A stretch of DNA of 16,988 nucleotides. Origin: JAGLQA01 sp023135565 (lineage in GTDB: Bacteria > Acidobacteriota > Aminicenantia > UBA2199). Both the position numbers and the translations under genes were made by a program. The DNA lies in assembly GCA_030639305.1 (NCBI GenBank), contig DAOWCY010000159.1:1-16988 (forward strand), in the 5' to 3' direction. Below, in pieces: positions 1 to 6,540 of the stretch (positions are counted from its first letter, which is position 1; each line of letters starts with the position of its first letter). The notes below the pieces were generated by a model. The model saw nothing but the letters and a program-made list of their open reading frames with translations, was not told the origin of the DNA and made no database searches.

Positions 1-222
1 GAAGCCAGCCCACCACTTTATTCAGATGTCCAGCTTTTTATAAAAATTACCGTTAAAGACCTTTTTATGAGCAGCGCCTTTATCAAAATTTCCCTGATTA
101 AACGGATGAAGTTAACAAAATGGGCTGGAAATTTTTTTTTTGTCTTGTCTCACTAAGTTAATATCTTAAAATTTCCATTAAAAACACAGTTATAAACAAC
201 TAAGGGGGGAGGTTTCGTCCAA
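1..222. other. AT-rich stretch without recognisable gene
   Basis: No convincing coding frame or RNA gene is seen. An 8-bp inverted repeat (CCAGCCCA at 5-12, TGGGCTGG at 121-128) encloses about 108 bases and could be chance. The stretch ends in a G-run followed by GGTTTCGTCCAATCAA (211-226), whose reverse complement recurs at 15298-15313. Confidence 0.5.
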
Positions 223-393
223 TCAAGTTTTGGCGTCGGCTGCGCTCCGCAAAAACTCTAATTCATTCAGCAAACTCTGCGGAATGAAATTGTTTTCCCT
301 GACCGAAGAAATCGGGACAATTAAAGAAGTATCATACTCGGCGGTTAATTTTTTTTTAAATTGTATTCTTCGAGTGTTTGTTTGCAGTGTCAT
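223..393 (-). CDS. Small hypothetical protein, 56 aa
   Basis: This 56-residue frame begins at an ATG (393-391) and ends at TGA (225-223). I do not recognise the family. The protein is mixed, with a basic patch near residues 8-15 (RRIQFKKK) and a helical, acidic-hydrophobic C-terminal half; there is no signal peptide or membrane segment. A longer version from TTG at 432 is possible, but that codon coincides with a -35 box. The main support is a near-consensus minus-strand promoter whose -10 box ends 10 bases before the ATG. No Shine-Dalgarno is present, so translation would be nearly leaderless. It could be a small antitoxin-like or regulatory peptide, or not be translated. Confidence 0.35.
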   Translation of the reverse strand: MTLQTNTRRIQFKKKLTAEYDTSLIVPISSVRENNFIPQSLLNELEFLRSAADAKT

Positions 394-403
394 TTTAGAA
401 TGT

Positions 404-432
404 AGTATACATCTCTCGATTAATTCAGTCAA
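404..432 (-). promoter_or_regulatory. Sigma70-type promoter for the 223-393 ORF
   Basis: On the minus strand TTGACT (432-427) and TATACT (409-404) are separated by 17 bases. Both boxes match consensus at five of six positions. Predicted initiation is near 397, only a few bases before the ATG at 393. Confidence 0.6.
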
Positions 433-521
433 GTCTAAATTTCGAACATTCAGGGTATACCCGGGGAATCAGTGAATTACTAAAAATTTTTGTTAAAAAC
501 CAGGAAAACGGGAACAAGCAC

Positions 522-550
522 TTGACAATATGGCAATATTGCCATATAAT
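522..550 (+). promoter_or_regulatory. Consensus promoter of the ArsR-family gene
   Basis: TTGACA (522-527) and TATAAT (545-550) are both perfect sigma70 consensus with a 17-base spacer. Initiation is expected near 557, so the transcript would begin about 11 bases before the ATG at 568 and lack a Shine-Dalgarno. Such a strong promoter fits a gene held off by a repressor. Confidence 0.85.
528..547. promoter_or_regulatory. Perfect 20-bp palindrome, likely ArsR-family operator
   Basis: ATATGGCAAT followed directly by ATTGCCATAT forms an uninterrupted palindrome. It fills the spacer and overlaps the first half of the -10 box. Size, symmetry and the ATA...TAT ends fit operators of ArsR/SmtB repressors, and the next gene encodes one. 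Autorepression by steric block of RNA polymerase is inferred. Confidence 0.75.
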
Positions 551-567
551 AGTTGCCTGGCAAAAAA

Positions 568-861
568 ATGAAATGCAAAAACTACTACAAAGAACAGGCG
601 CGAATTCATAAAGCCCTATCCAACGAAGCTCGCTTGATGATCGTAGATAAACTCTATGAAAAAGAATGCAGCGTAGGCGAACTAACCGAACTTATCGGCT
701 TAGACCAGTCCACTATCAGCAAACACTTATCAGTACTTCTTTCAGCCGGTATCGTGGACTACCGCAAAGAAAAAAACGTGGTGTACTATAAATTATTGAC
801 CCCCTGCGTGATCGATATGTTCGCCTGCGCCAGCAAAGTAGCTAAACCCCGGGTTCAATGA
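568..861 (+). CDS. ArsR/SmtB-family metal(loid)- or thiol-responsive repressor
   Basis: A 97-aa winged-helix protein: N-terminal helices (HKALSNEARLMIVDKLY, about 14-30), helix-turn-helix (VGELTELIG...DQSTISKHLSVL, about 36-57) and the wing (DYRKEKNVVYYKL, about 64-76). The family dimerises, represses its own operon and releases DNA when metal, metalloid or oxidant binds. The classical alpha3 ELCVCDL motif is reduced to ECSVGEL with one cysteine (C34), while C80 and C87 near the C-terminus offer another thiol pair; the inducer therefore cannot be named. ATG 568 gives the normal N-terminus; an in-frame TTG at 553 is a less likely start. There is no Shine-Dalgarno. It probably controls itself and the downstream permease/thioredoxin genes. 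Confidence 0.9.
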   Translation: MKCKNYYKEQARIHKALSNEARLMIVDKLYEKECSVGELTELIGLDQSTISKHLSVLLSAGIVDYRKEKNVVYYKLLTPCVIDMFACASKVAKPRVQ

Positions 862-886
862 TCGATGAAAATCAAAAGCGCTTATC

Positions 887-1199
887 GCCTCCGGCGGCCC
901 TGCCGGGGGCCAAACTTTTAAAAAAGTTTGATCAAAACTTTTGATTATTTAGAAGCAAAAACGCTCACCCGCTGTCCTTGCCGCGAAGTGGCTAAACGCC
1001 TCCCCGTGCGTACGGGGCTTTTGAAAAAGTTTGATCAAAACTTTTGATTATTTAGAAGCAAAAGCGCTCACCCGCTGTCCTTGCCGCGAAGCGGCTAAAC
1101 GCCTCCCCGTGCGTACGGGGCTTTTGAAAAAGTTCGATCAAAACTTTTGATTATTTAGAAGCAAAAGCACTCACCCGCTGTCCTTGCCGCGAAGCGGCT
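887..1199. repeat. Hairpin-rich intergenic repeat with three tandem 103-bp units
   Basis: A 33-bp GC-rich core (887-919) is identical to cores at 3267-3299 and 15662-15694. It runs into a unit repeated exactly every 103 bp: 915-1017, 1018-1120 and a 79-bp partial 1121-1199, with very few differences. Each unit contains an AT palindrome (CTTTT...AAAAG), a second palindrome (ATCAAAACTTTTGAT), a GCCGC-GAA-GCGGC hairpin and, in the first two, CCCCGT-GCGT-ACGGGG (1002-1017, 1105-1120). The block fills most of the gap between the repressor and the permease and has no coding frame worth calling. Confidence 0.9.
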
Positions 1200-1207
1200 C
1201 ATAGGCT

Positions 1208-1239
1208 GGGGACGCCGTCCCCCTGCCCACGTGGTGGGC
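1208..1239. other. Twin hairpins just upstream of the permease start
   Basis: GGGGAC-GCC-GTCCCC (1208-1222) and GCCCAC-GTG-GTGGGC (1225-1239) are adjacent 6-bp stems with 3-base loops. They end 21 bases before the permease ATG. There is no U-run, so they are not a standard terminator. They may belong to the hairpin repeat family or influence leader RNA stability. Confidence 0.6.
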
Positions 1240-1260
1240 CGTTGCAACTCCGAGATTACT

Positions 1261-2559
1261 ATGGATTTGAAAGAAGAATATAAACCGTTACTTATTATCA
1301 GCGGCGTTTTCCTAATAGCCTTTTTCCTGCCTTTAGGCCTGCCCCGCTTCGATACAGCCATCCTGGAAGCACTGCACTTAGCCAAATGGTACGCCCGCGA
1401 ACACGTACTGCTCTGCCTGATCCCGGCTTTCTTTATCGCCGGAGCAATCTCCGTTTTCATCAGCCAGGGCACAGTAATGAAATACTTAGGCCCGCAAGCA
1501 AAACGCCTCATCGCTTTCCCCGTGGCCGCCGTCTCAGGAAGCATCCTGGCCGTATGCAGTTGTACCATCCTGCCCCTTTTCGCCGGTATCCACAAACGGG
1601 GCGCAGGCTTAGGCCCGGCTTCCACTTTCCTCTATTCAGGACCGGCTATCAACATACTGGCTATTATCCTGACTACCCGTATCCTGGGCGTGGAGCTCGG
1701 CATCGCCAGAGCCGTGGGCGCTGTAGCCTTCAGCGTGATTATCGGCTTGTTGATGGAGTTCTTTTTTAGAAAAGACGAGGCCAAACGAAAAGAAGCAGCC
1801 GCAGCCGTGCCACTACCGGAAAACGAACGCCCGGTGGGACAAACGGTTGTCTATTTTGCCTTGATGGTGTTTATACTGGTTTTTGCAAACTGGGGCAAAC
1901 CCCAGGAAAGCGCCGGGCTGTGGCATCTTATCTATTCCGGCAAATGGTGGATTACTGCTGCATCCGCCCTCCTGCTGGCAGCCGTACTGGTGCGCCGGTT
2001 CAAGTACAGCGCCCTGAAAATGGGGTTGGTCGCCGGGATTACCGCAGTCGCCGCGATTTTCTTCGGTCATGAACCCATGATTCCTTTTACTTTGGGCTTT
2101 ATCGGCCTGACCTGGGCAGCCAATTCCGCCAACGACGAAGGCGAAGAGTGGATATCTTCCACCTGGGGCTATACCAAACAAATCCTGCCCCTGCTCTTTT
2201 TCGGCGTACTGGCAGCCGGGTTCCTCTTAGGCCGGCCCGGTCAAGAAGGGATGCTCCCCTCAGGCTGGATCGCTTCTTTAGTAGGCGGTAATTCGATTTT
2301 CGCCAATTTTTTCGCTTCGATCGTAGGCGCTTTTATGTATTTCGCCACCCTGACCGAAGTGCCTATTTTGCAGGGTTTGATGGCTAACGGCATGGGCAAA
2401 GGCCCGGCCCTGGCCCTGCTTCTTGCCGGTCCCGCTTTATCCCTGCCCAACATGCTGGTCATCAGGAGCGTGTTAGGCACCAAAAAAACCGTTGTTTTTG
2501 TTTGTTTAGTCGTCGTTATGGCGACTATGTCAGGCATTATTTATGGAACTTTATTTTAA
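1261..2559 (+). CDS. ArsP_1/UPF0718 (DUF318, YraQ-type) permease
   Basis: A 432-aa polytopic inner-membrane protein with two halves of hydrophobic segments joined by a charged loop (about 175-200). The first half carries the family hallmark AVCSCTILPLF, with C99 and C101 in a membrane segment, followed by the GxGLGPAxxFLYSGPAxN motif. The second half repeats the fold with TEVPI and LAGPALSLPN. Some members (ArsP) export trivalent organoarsenicals; most are uncharacterised, so the substrate here is unknown. ATG 1261 is chosen because the product starts just before the first membrane segment; an upstream GTG at 1231 lies in a hairpin. No good Shine-Dalgarno is visible. Downstream AhpD-like, thioredoxin and CcdA genes suggest that substrate handling involves thiols. 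Confidence 0.88.
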   Translation: MDLKEEYKPLLIISGVFLIAFFLPLGLPRFDTAILEALHLAKWYAREHVLLCLIPAFFIAGAISVFISQGTVMKYLGPQAKRLIAFPVAAVSGSILAVCSCTILPLFAGIHKRGAGLGPASTFLYSGPAINILAIILTTRILGVELGIARAVGAVAFSVIIGLLMEFFFRKDEAKRKEAAAAVPLPENERPVGQTVVYFALMVFILVFANWGKPQESAGLWHLIYSGKWWITAASALLLAAVLVRRFKYSALKMGLVAGITAVAAIFFGHEPMIPFTLGFIGLTWAANSANDEGEEWISSTWGYTKQILPLLFFGVLAAGFLLGRPGQEGMLPSGWIASLVGGNSIFANFFASIVGAFMYFATLTEVPILQGLMANGMGKGPALALLLAGPALSLPNMLVIRSVLGTKKTVVFVCLVVVMATMSGIIYGTLF

Positions 2560-2656
2560 AAAAATTTTCGGAGGGCGGCGGCGCCTCCACCCTATGAGGG
2601 CCCGGAATCGCATCTCGAACCGGGCCGGCAAAATTTTAAAATTTCGGAGGATTAAA
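2560..2656 (+). other. Intercistronic hairpin between permease and AhpD-like gene
   Basis: GGCCCGG (2599-2605) can pair with CCGGGCC (2620-2626) across a 14-base loop, in a GC-rich stretch flanked by AT-rich runs. Similar strings (ATTTTCGGAGG, ATTTCGGAGG) stand at each end; the second supplies the Shine-Dalgarno at 2646-2650. There is no U-run after the hairpin. An mRNA-processing or stability role is possible. Confidence 0.45.
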
Positions 2657-2980
2657 ATGAGAATGTTAGCTGAGTTTTTTCCTGAGTTTGCAGATAAACT
2701 CGATGAGATCGACAAACTTTACGAAGAAAAGCGAACCATCGACGAAAAAACATACCAGTTTATTTGTTTTGCCCTATCTATTAAAGGTAGGTCGAAACCC
2801 TGCGTGCTGAAGCACTTTAAGGGCGCGCTGCAAGCTGGGGCGACAGTGAAAGAGCTGACCTATATCCTGGCGCTGACTATGCGCGAGGCTGCCGGAGCGG
2901 ACGACTGCTGGAGCCATGATGTAATCGGCGACTGGAAAGAGATTCTCAAAGGCAACATAGATTGCGACTGCCAAAAATAA
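2657..2980 (+). CDS. AhpD-like carboxymuconolactone decarboxylase-family protein
   Basis: A 107-aa helical protein. The core SKPCVLKHFKGALQAGATVKE (about 46-66) matches the CxxCxxxHxxxALxxGAxxxE signature of AhpD-type peroxiredoxin reductases, but the first cysteine is serine (S46), leaving C49 and H53. Additional cysteines sit at C84 (ADDCW) and in a CDC tail (103-105). AhpD proteins pass electrons by dithiol chemistry; with one active-site cysteine this copy may use the C-terminal cysteines, bind a ligand, or act as a one-cysteine thiol protein. The start is set by GGAGG at 2646-2650; the frame is open further upstream but lacks a good start. It is followed 24 bases later by the mini-thioredoxin gene. 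Confidence 0.82.
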   Translation: MRMLAEFFPEFADKLDEIDKLYEEKRTIDEKTYQFICFALSIKGRSKPCVLKHFKGALQAGATVKELTYILALTMREAAGADDCWSHDVIGDWKEILKGNIDCDCQK

Positions 2981-3004
2981 GGGCAGCTATTTTCGAGGTG
3001 TAAA

Positions 3005-3238
3005 ATGAAAAAGATTCAAATATTGGGCACCGGGTGCCCCAAATGCAACAAGCTGGCCGAAGTGGCTGAAAAAGCAGCCACTGAATTAGGCATCGATTTC
3101 GAGATCGAAAAGGTCAAGGATATCAACAAAATTATGGATTTCGGTGTCATGGTGACGCCCGCCCTGGCCGTGGACGGCGATGTAAAAGTGGTAGGCAAAG
3201 TGCCGAAAGCCGAAGAAATCAAAGAAATACTCTCTTAA
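3005..3238 (+). CDS. Mini-thioredoxin (redox-active disulfide protein 2 family), CPKC
   Basis: A 77-aa cytoplasmic thioredoxin-fold protein with CPKC (C11, C14) immediately after the first beta strand and the conserved cis-proline in VTPAL (P52). Length and motif fit the small thioredoxin family often named redox-active disulfide protein 2. Such genes commonly sit beside UPF0718 permeases and ArsR regulators. It probably reduces a partner cysteine, perhaps in the AhpD-like protein, the permease or CcdA; the partner is inferred. GAGGTG at 2995-3000 gives a good Shine-Dalgarno. Confidence 0.88.
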   Translation: MKKIQILGTGCPKCNKLAEVAEKAATELGIDFEIEKVKDINKIMDFGVMVTPALAVDGDVKVVGKVPKAEEIKEILS

Positions 3239-3247
3239 GGGGCGGCA

Positions 3248-3398
3248 GGGTGCGGCGCACCCTCTTGCCTCCGGCGGCCCTGCCGGGGGCCAAACTTTTG
3301 AAAAAGTTTGAACAAAACTTCTGATGATTGAGAAGCGAAAGCGCTCACACGCTGCTTCTTGCGGCGGAGCCGCTTATCGCTCCCCCACGCGAGTGGGG
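3248..3398. repeat. Hairpin-rich intergenic repeat, second copy
   Basis: It starts 9 bases after the mini-thioredoxin stop with a GGGTGC-GGC-GCACCC hairpin (3248-3262). The 33-bp core (3267-3299) is identical to that at 887. Next come the AT palindromes, then GCGGC-GGA-GCCGC and CCCCAC-GCGA-GTGGGG (3383-3398). The last two hairpins differ from those at 960-1120 by paired substitutions that keep the stems. The element separates the two thioredoxin genes within the presumed operon. Confidence 0.88.
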
Positions 3399-3448
3399 CT
3401 TTTGATGAGCGAGGAGCAGTCCTTGTAGTGAGTAAAGGAGAAAAGAAA

Positions 3449-3985
3449 ATGATAAGAAAATTAATAATGTTAACGGCAGTTTTACTTTTAATAGGCGCTG
3501 CCTGCCGGGCAACCGCGGAAAACAAAAAAGAAACGCCCGCACCAACCAAAGAAAGCAAAATTAAGGTAACCTTTATCGAATTAGGTTCGGTGCGCTGCAT
3601 CCCCTGCCGTAAAATGATTCCCATCATGAAAGAGATCGAAGAAGAATACAGCGGTCAGGTCAAAGTCGTTTTTCATGACGTCTGGACAGACGAAGGCCGA
3701 CCCTATGCCCGGAAACACGGCATCAAACTGATCCCCACCCAAATCTTCCTCGACGAAAATGGCAAAGAGTATTTCCGCCATGTGGGGTTTTTTCCCAAAA
3801 AAGAACTTGTCAAAGTGTTGGAACAAAAAGGAGCCAAAGCCACCAAAAAAAAACCCGAAAAAAAACAAAAAACCGGCGATAAGACCAACCCTCCCCCGAA
3901 AATAAAAAAATTATCAAAAGTTTTTGCGGGGGTGCAGGGGGCAGTTTCTTCAAAAAGCGCCCCCTGCCCGCCGGAGGCGAAATAA
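3449..3985 (+). CDS. Exported thioredoxin-like protein paired with CcdA
   Basis: A 178-aa protein with a hydrophobic N-terminal signal (4-18). GAAC at 16-19 could be a non-ideal lipobox; cleavage after ATA is the alternative. The thioredoxin domain (about 38-127) has CIPC (C50, C53), ELGSVRCIPCRKM and the cis-proline in LIPTQ (P96). Proteins of this type act outside the membrane and are re-reduced by a CcdA/DsbD-like partner, which is encoded next. The last 50 residues are a lysine- and proline-rich tail, and the final ~23 codons (3913-3985) lie inside an intergenic repeat. AAAGGAG (3434-3440) supports the ATG at 3449; the frame is open upstream only through repeat sequence. Confidence 0.87.
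   Translation: MIRKLIMLTAVLLLIGAACRATAENKKETPAPTKESKIKVTFIELGSVRCIPCRKMIPIMKEIEEEYSGQVKVVFHDVWTDEGRPYARKHGIKLIPTQIFLDENGKEYFRHVGFFPKKELVKVLEQKGAKATKKKPEKKQKTGDKTNPPPKIKKLSKVFAGVQGAVSSKSAPCPPEAK
3913..3979. repeat. Repeat segment inside the 3' end of the exported thioredoxin gene
   Basis: ATCAAAAGTTTTT...TTCAAAAAG...CCCGCCGGAGGCGAAATAA aligns with the region 5553-5618, a non-coding repeat copy in the same orientation. The segment encodes the last residues of the thioredoxin-like protein, and GGAGG within it (3973-3977) serves as the Shine-Dalgarno of ccdA. An internal inverted pair (GCAGGGGGC, GCCCCCTGC) forms a stem. Confidence 0.7.
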
Positions 3986-3986
3986 A

Positions 3987-4682
3987 ATGATCGAAGGACT
4001 ATTCACCTGGCTTTCCGGGTTAGTGGAGTCTACTTTATTACTCGCTCTTCTCGGCGCTTTTTTGTGGGGAATTTGCAGCATTTTATTAAGTCCCTGCCAT
4101 TTAACCAGCATCCCCTTGATTATCGGCTTTATCGGCGACCAGGGGAAAATGAAAGTCAAAAGAGCCTTTCATATTTCCCTCGCTTTTTCTTTTGGAATAC
4201 TGCTTACCATCGGGATTATCGGCGTGATCACCTCTTTATTGGGCCGCATGATGGGCGATATCGGCAAATGGGGCAACTATGTGGTGGCCGCGGTTTTTTT
4301 CCTGGTCGGTCTCTACCTGCTGGATATCATCCCGCTGCGGTTTCCCGGTCTGGGCCGCATCAAATCTAAAAAAAAAGGCCCGCTGGCGGCATTTTTGTTG
4401 GGTTTCATTTTCGGCATTGCGCTTGGGCCCTGCACTTTTGCTTTTATGGCTCCGGTGCTGGCAGTGGTTCTTTATTCATCTTCCGCAAATCTTTTAAACG
4501 GCATTTTATTATTGACGGCTTACGGCATCGGCCACTGCCTACTGATTGTGCTGGCCGGGACCTTTACCCAGTGGGTACAGCGCTATCTCGACTGGAACGA
4601 AAAATCCCAGGGCACAAAGATTTTGAAGAGAATTTGCGGAGTGCTTATTATTATCGGCGTCATCTACCTATTAACACTTTAG
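3987..4682 (+). CDS. ccdA: CcdA/DsbD-beta-type thiol-disulfide electron transporter
   Basis: A 231-aa integral membrane protein with about six hydrophobic helices. The paired cysteines that carry electrons across the membrane are C37 in LLSPCHLTSIPL and C149 in ALGPCTFAFMAP, each followed by the proline-containing helix typical of CcdA. The family takes electrons from cytoplasmic thioredoxin and passes them to an external thioredoxin-like protein; the gene ending one base earlier encodes the likely acceptor, and the CPKC protein at 3005 is a possible donor. The start at 3987 has GGAGG at 3973-3977. No U-tract terminator follows; a weak CCGGG hairpin lies at about 4701-4727. Confidence 0.93.
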   Translation: MIEGLFTWLSGLVESTLLLALLGAFLWGICSILLSPCHLTSIPLIIGFIGDQGKMKVKRAFHISLAFSFGILLTIGIIGVITSLLGRMMGDIGKWGNYVVAAVFFLVGLYLLDIIPLRFPGLGRIKSKKKGPLAAFLLGFIFGIALGPCTFAFMAPVLAVVLYSSSANLLNGILLLTAYGIGHCLLIVLAGTFTQWVQRYLDWNEKSQGTKILKRICGVLIIIGVIYLLTL

Positions 4683-4710
4683 ATTTTTTGATTTTTAGAT
4701 AACCGGGATA

Positions 4711-4740
4711 TTGAAGTTCCCCGGGTATTCATGGTATAAT
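4711..4740 (+). promoter_or_regulatory. Promoter for the DUF1573 gene
   Basis: TTGAAG (4711-4716), an 18-base spacer and TATAAT (4735-4740) with an extended -10 (TGG at 4732-4734). It suggests the DUF1573 gene is transcribed independently of the redox operon, although read-through remains possible. Confidence 0.7.
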
Positions 4741-4788
4741 AAAAATCTCAATGAATTTTGAAATCACAGGACGTTTGTGGAGGTACAA

Positions 4789-5472
4789 ATGAAAAAGATA
4801 TTGATGAGTCTATTTATCATCTCCTTTGTTTTTTTACCGCTTTTTTCCAAAGCCACCATCAAATTCAAAGAAGAGGCCGTAAACTTCGGAAAAGTCGACG
4901 AAGACAAGTTCGCAAACCTGCAATTTGAATTCGAGAACATCGGCGACAGCTTGCTGGTTATAAAAAGGCTTCTGCCTTCCTGCGGCTGTACCACGGTGGG
5001 TTTAAAAAAGAAAGAGTATAAGCCCGGGGAAAAAGGGGTTATCCCGATAAAATTTAAACCCAAAGGTTACTACAGCCATGTCACCAAGGTCATTACCGTG
5101 CATACCAACGACGAGGCGCGTCCCACCATAAGACTGCGACTCTCGGGGGAAGTCATAGTAAAATTCTTTGCCCAGCCGGAGTTGGAAACGAAAGAGCTTG
5201 ATTTCGGAGAAGTCGAAGTTGGCAAAAGATACGAAAAGCAAATCAAAATCAAAAACAGCGGCACCATCGACCTGGAAATGACGGAAGCCATTCATCCTCC
5301 TGAAATTATTCCCGAATTTAGCAGTGTTAGAATCAAACCCAACCAGGAAGGCGATTTACTTATTGTGTTAAAGCCGACAAAGGCGGGTAAATTCCAAAAA
5401 TGGCTGCGCATCCGCAACAATTCTTATAAGAAACGGGTAATGATGCTTAAAGTAAATGCCACAGTAAAATAG
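4789..5472 (+). CDS. Exported DUF1573 protein with two Ig-like domains
   Basis: A 227-aa protein with a signal peptide (1-20, KKILMSLFIISFVFLPLFS). Two Ig/ASH-like beta-sandwich halves follow: about 25-115, with the DUF1573 hallmark LLPSCGCTTV (C65, C67), and about 120-227, starting ELDFGEVEVGK. Domain function is not established; the CGCT pair suggests metal or thiol chemistry in the periplasm. GGAGG at 4779-4783 supports ATG 4789 over a GTG at 4777. Its position next to the CcdA/thioredoxin pair is common for this family and hints that it may be a client of that relay; this is inference. Confidence 0.85.
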   Translation: MKKILMSLFIISFVFLPLFSKATIKFKEEAVNFGKVDEDKFANLQFEFENIGDSLLVIKRLLPSCGCTTVGLKKKEYKPGEKGVIPIKFKPKGYYSHVTKVITVHTNDEARPTIRLRLSGEVIVKFFAQPELETKELDFGEVEVGKRYEKQIKIKNSGTIDLEMTEAIHPPEIIPEFSSVRIKPNQEGDLLIVLKPTKAGKFQKWLRIRNNSYKKRVMMLKVNATVK

Positions 5473-5493
5473 AGGGTCGGCAGCCCCAACCCA

Positions 5494-5613
5494 TGAGCCG
5501 CTTCGCGGCAGGAGCCAACGATGGCCGTTTATTGAGTAGATAAGTGTATCGCTCATCAAAAGTTTTGGGAGTCCAGAACCCTTTTTCAAAAGGGTTTTGG
5601 CCGCCGGAGGCAA
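5494..5613. repeat. Hairpin-rich intergenic repeat, reverse orientation
   Basis: It contains GCCGC-TTC-GCGGC (5498-5510), a segment ending with AAAAGTTTT that matches 11659-11732 over about 73 bases at roughly 80% identity, a CCCTTTTTCAAAAGGG stem, and the GGCCGCCGGAGGC end. It lies between the DUF1573 stop and the dehydrogenase start and has no coding frame worth calling. Confidence 0.8.
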
Positions 5614-5634
5614 AGTAATTTAAGGAGGAATACT

Positions 5635-6540
5635 ATGGAAGATAATAATATCGGCTGGATCGGCACAGGCGTTATGGGAAAAGCCATGGCCCTGAATCTT
5701 TTAAAAGAAGGGCGCCACATTTTTGCCTACAGCAGGACAAAAGAAAAAGCAAATGAATTGATCAACCGGGGCGCGGCCTGGTGCGACACCCCGGCCGAAG
5801 TAACAAAACACAGCAAAATTATCTTTACTATCGTGGGTTTCCCCGCCGACGTAGAGGAAGTAATGTTCGGCAGCGGCGGTTTGATAAACAATGCCGCCCC
5901 GGGGTCTATTATTATAGATATGACCACTTCCCAGCCTTCTCTTGCCAAAAAGATAAATGAAGCGGCCCAAAAAAGGTCTATCGACACTTTAGACGCCCCG
6001 GTTTCCGGCGGCGACGTGGGCGCCGGGGAAGGCAAACTGGCGATCATGGTGGGCGGCGCGCAAAAGGCTTACGACAAAATTCTTCCCCTTTTCAAAATCC
6101 TGGGTGAAAACATCGCCCTGTTAGGCGGCCCGGGCAGCGGGCAGCATACCAAAATGAGCAACCAGATATTGATCGCTTCCACCATGATGGGCACCGTGGA
6201 ATCCCTGCTCTATGCCCAAAAAGCCGGGCTGGACCGCGACAGCGTGATCGACATCATCGGCAAAGGAGCGGCTGCTTCCTGGTCTATCAACAACTTAGGC
6301 CGGCGCATGGTGGCCGGCAACTTCGACCCCGGTTTTTTCATCAAACATTTTGTAAAAGATATGGGCATTGCTCTCGAAGAAGCAAGAAAAATGAACCTCT
6401 CTCTTCCCGGTCTGGCTTTAGCCAACCAGTTCTATATCTCCGCCATGGCCCTAGGTCTCGAGAACATGGGCACACAGGCCCTCTACAATGTATTGGAAAA
6501 ATTAAACGATATGCAGCACCCGGCGGGTGCACCCTCTTAG
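5635..6540 (+). CDS. NAD(P)-dependent beta-hydroxyacid dehydrogenase (3-hydroxyisobutyrate dehydrogenase family)
   Basis: A 301-aa cytoplasmic enzyme. The Rossmann domain starts GWIGTGVMG (7-15). The substrate motif DAPVSGG is at 120-126. The helical C-terminal domain has GSGQHTKMSNQ with the catalytic lysine K173 and N176. The family oxidises or reduces short beta-hydroxy acids such as 3-hydroxyisobutyrate, tartronate semialdehyde or succinic semialdehyde; the GQHTKMxNQ variant recalls Bacillus YkwC, and the substrate cannot be told. AAGGAGG (5622-5628) precedes the ATG. The final residues (HPAGAPS) and the TAG stop fall in a repeat element, so the extreme C-terminus is probably not conserved. 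No functional link to the neighbours is evident. Confidence 0.93.
   Translation: MEDNNIGWIGTGVMGKAMALNLLKEGRHIFAYSRTKEKANELINRGAAWCDTPAEVTKHSKIIFTIVGFPADVEEVMFGSGGLINNAAPGSIIIDMTTSQPSLAKKINEAAQKRSIDTLDAPVSGGDVGAGEGKLAIMVGGAQKAYDKILPLFKILGENIALLGGPGSGQHTKMSNQILIASTMMGTVESLLYAQKAGLDRDSVIDIIGKGAAASWSINNLGRRMVAGNFDPGFFIKHFVKDMGIALEEARKMNLSLPGLALANQFYISAMALGLENMGTQALYNVLEKLNDMQHPAGAPS

Noticed and set aside
915..1199. CRISPR array
   Set aside because: The three units are contiguous 103-bp copies with no short repeat/unique spacer alternation and no cas genes.
1155..1625. 156-codon minus-strand frame over the permease start
   Set aside because: It overlaps a clear membrane protein gene, has no family features and runs into repeat sequence.
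4701..4727. Terminator after ccdA
   Set aside because: The CCGGG stem is short and bulged, lacks a U-run and overlaps the next promoter.
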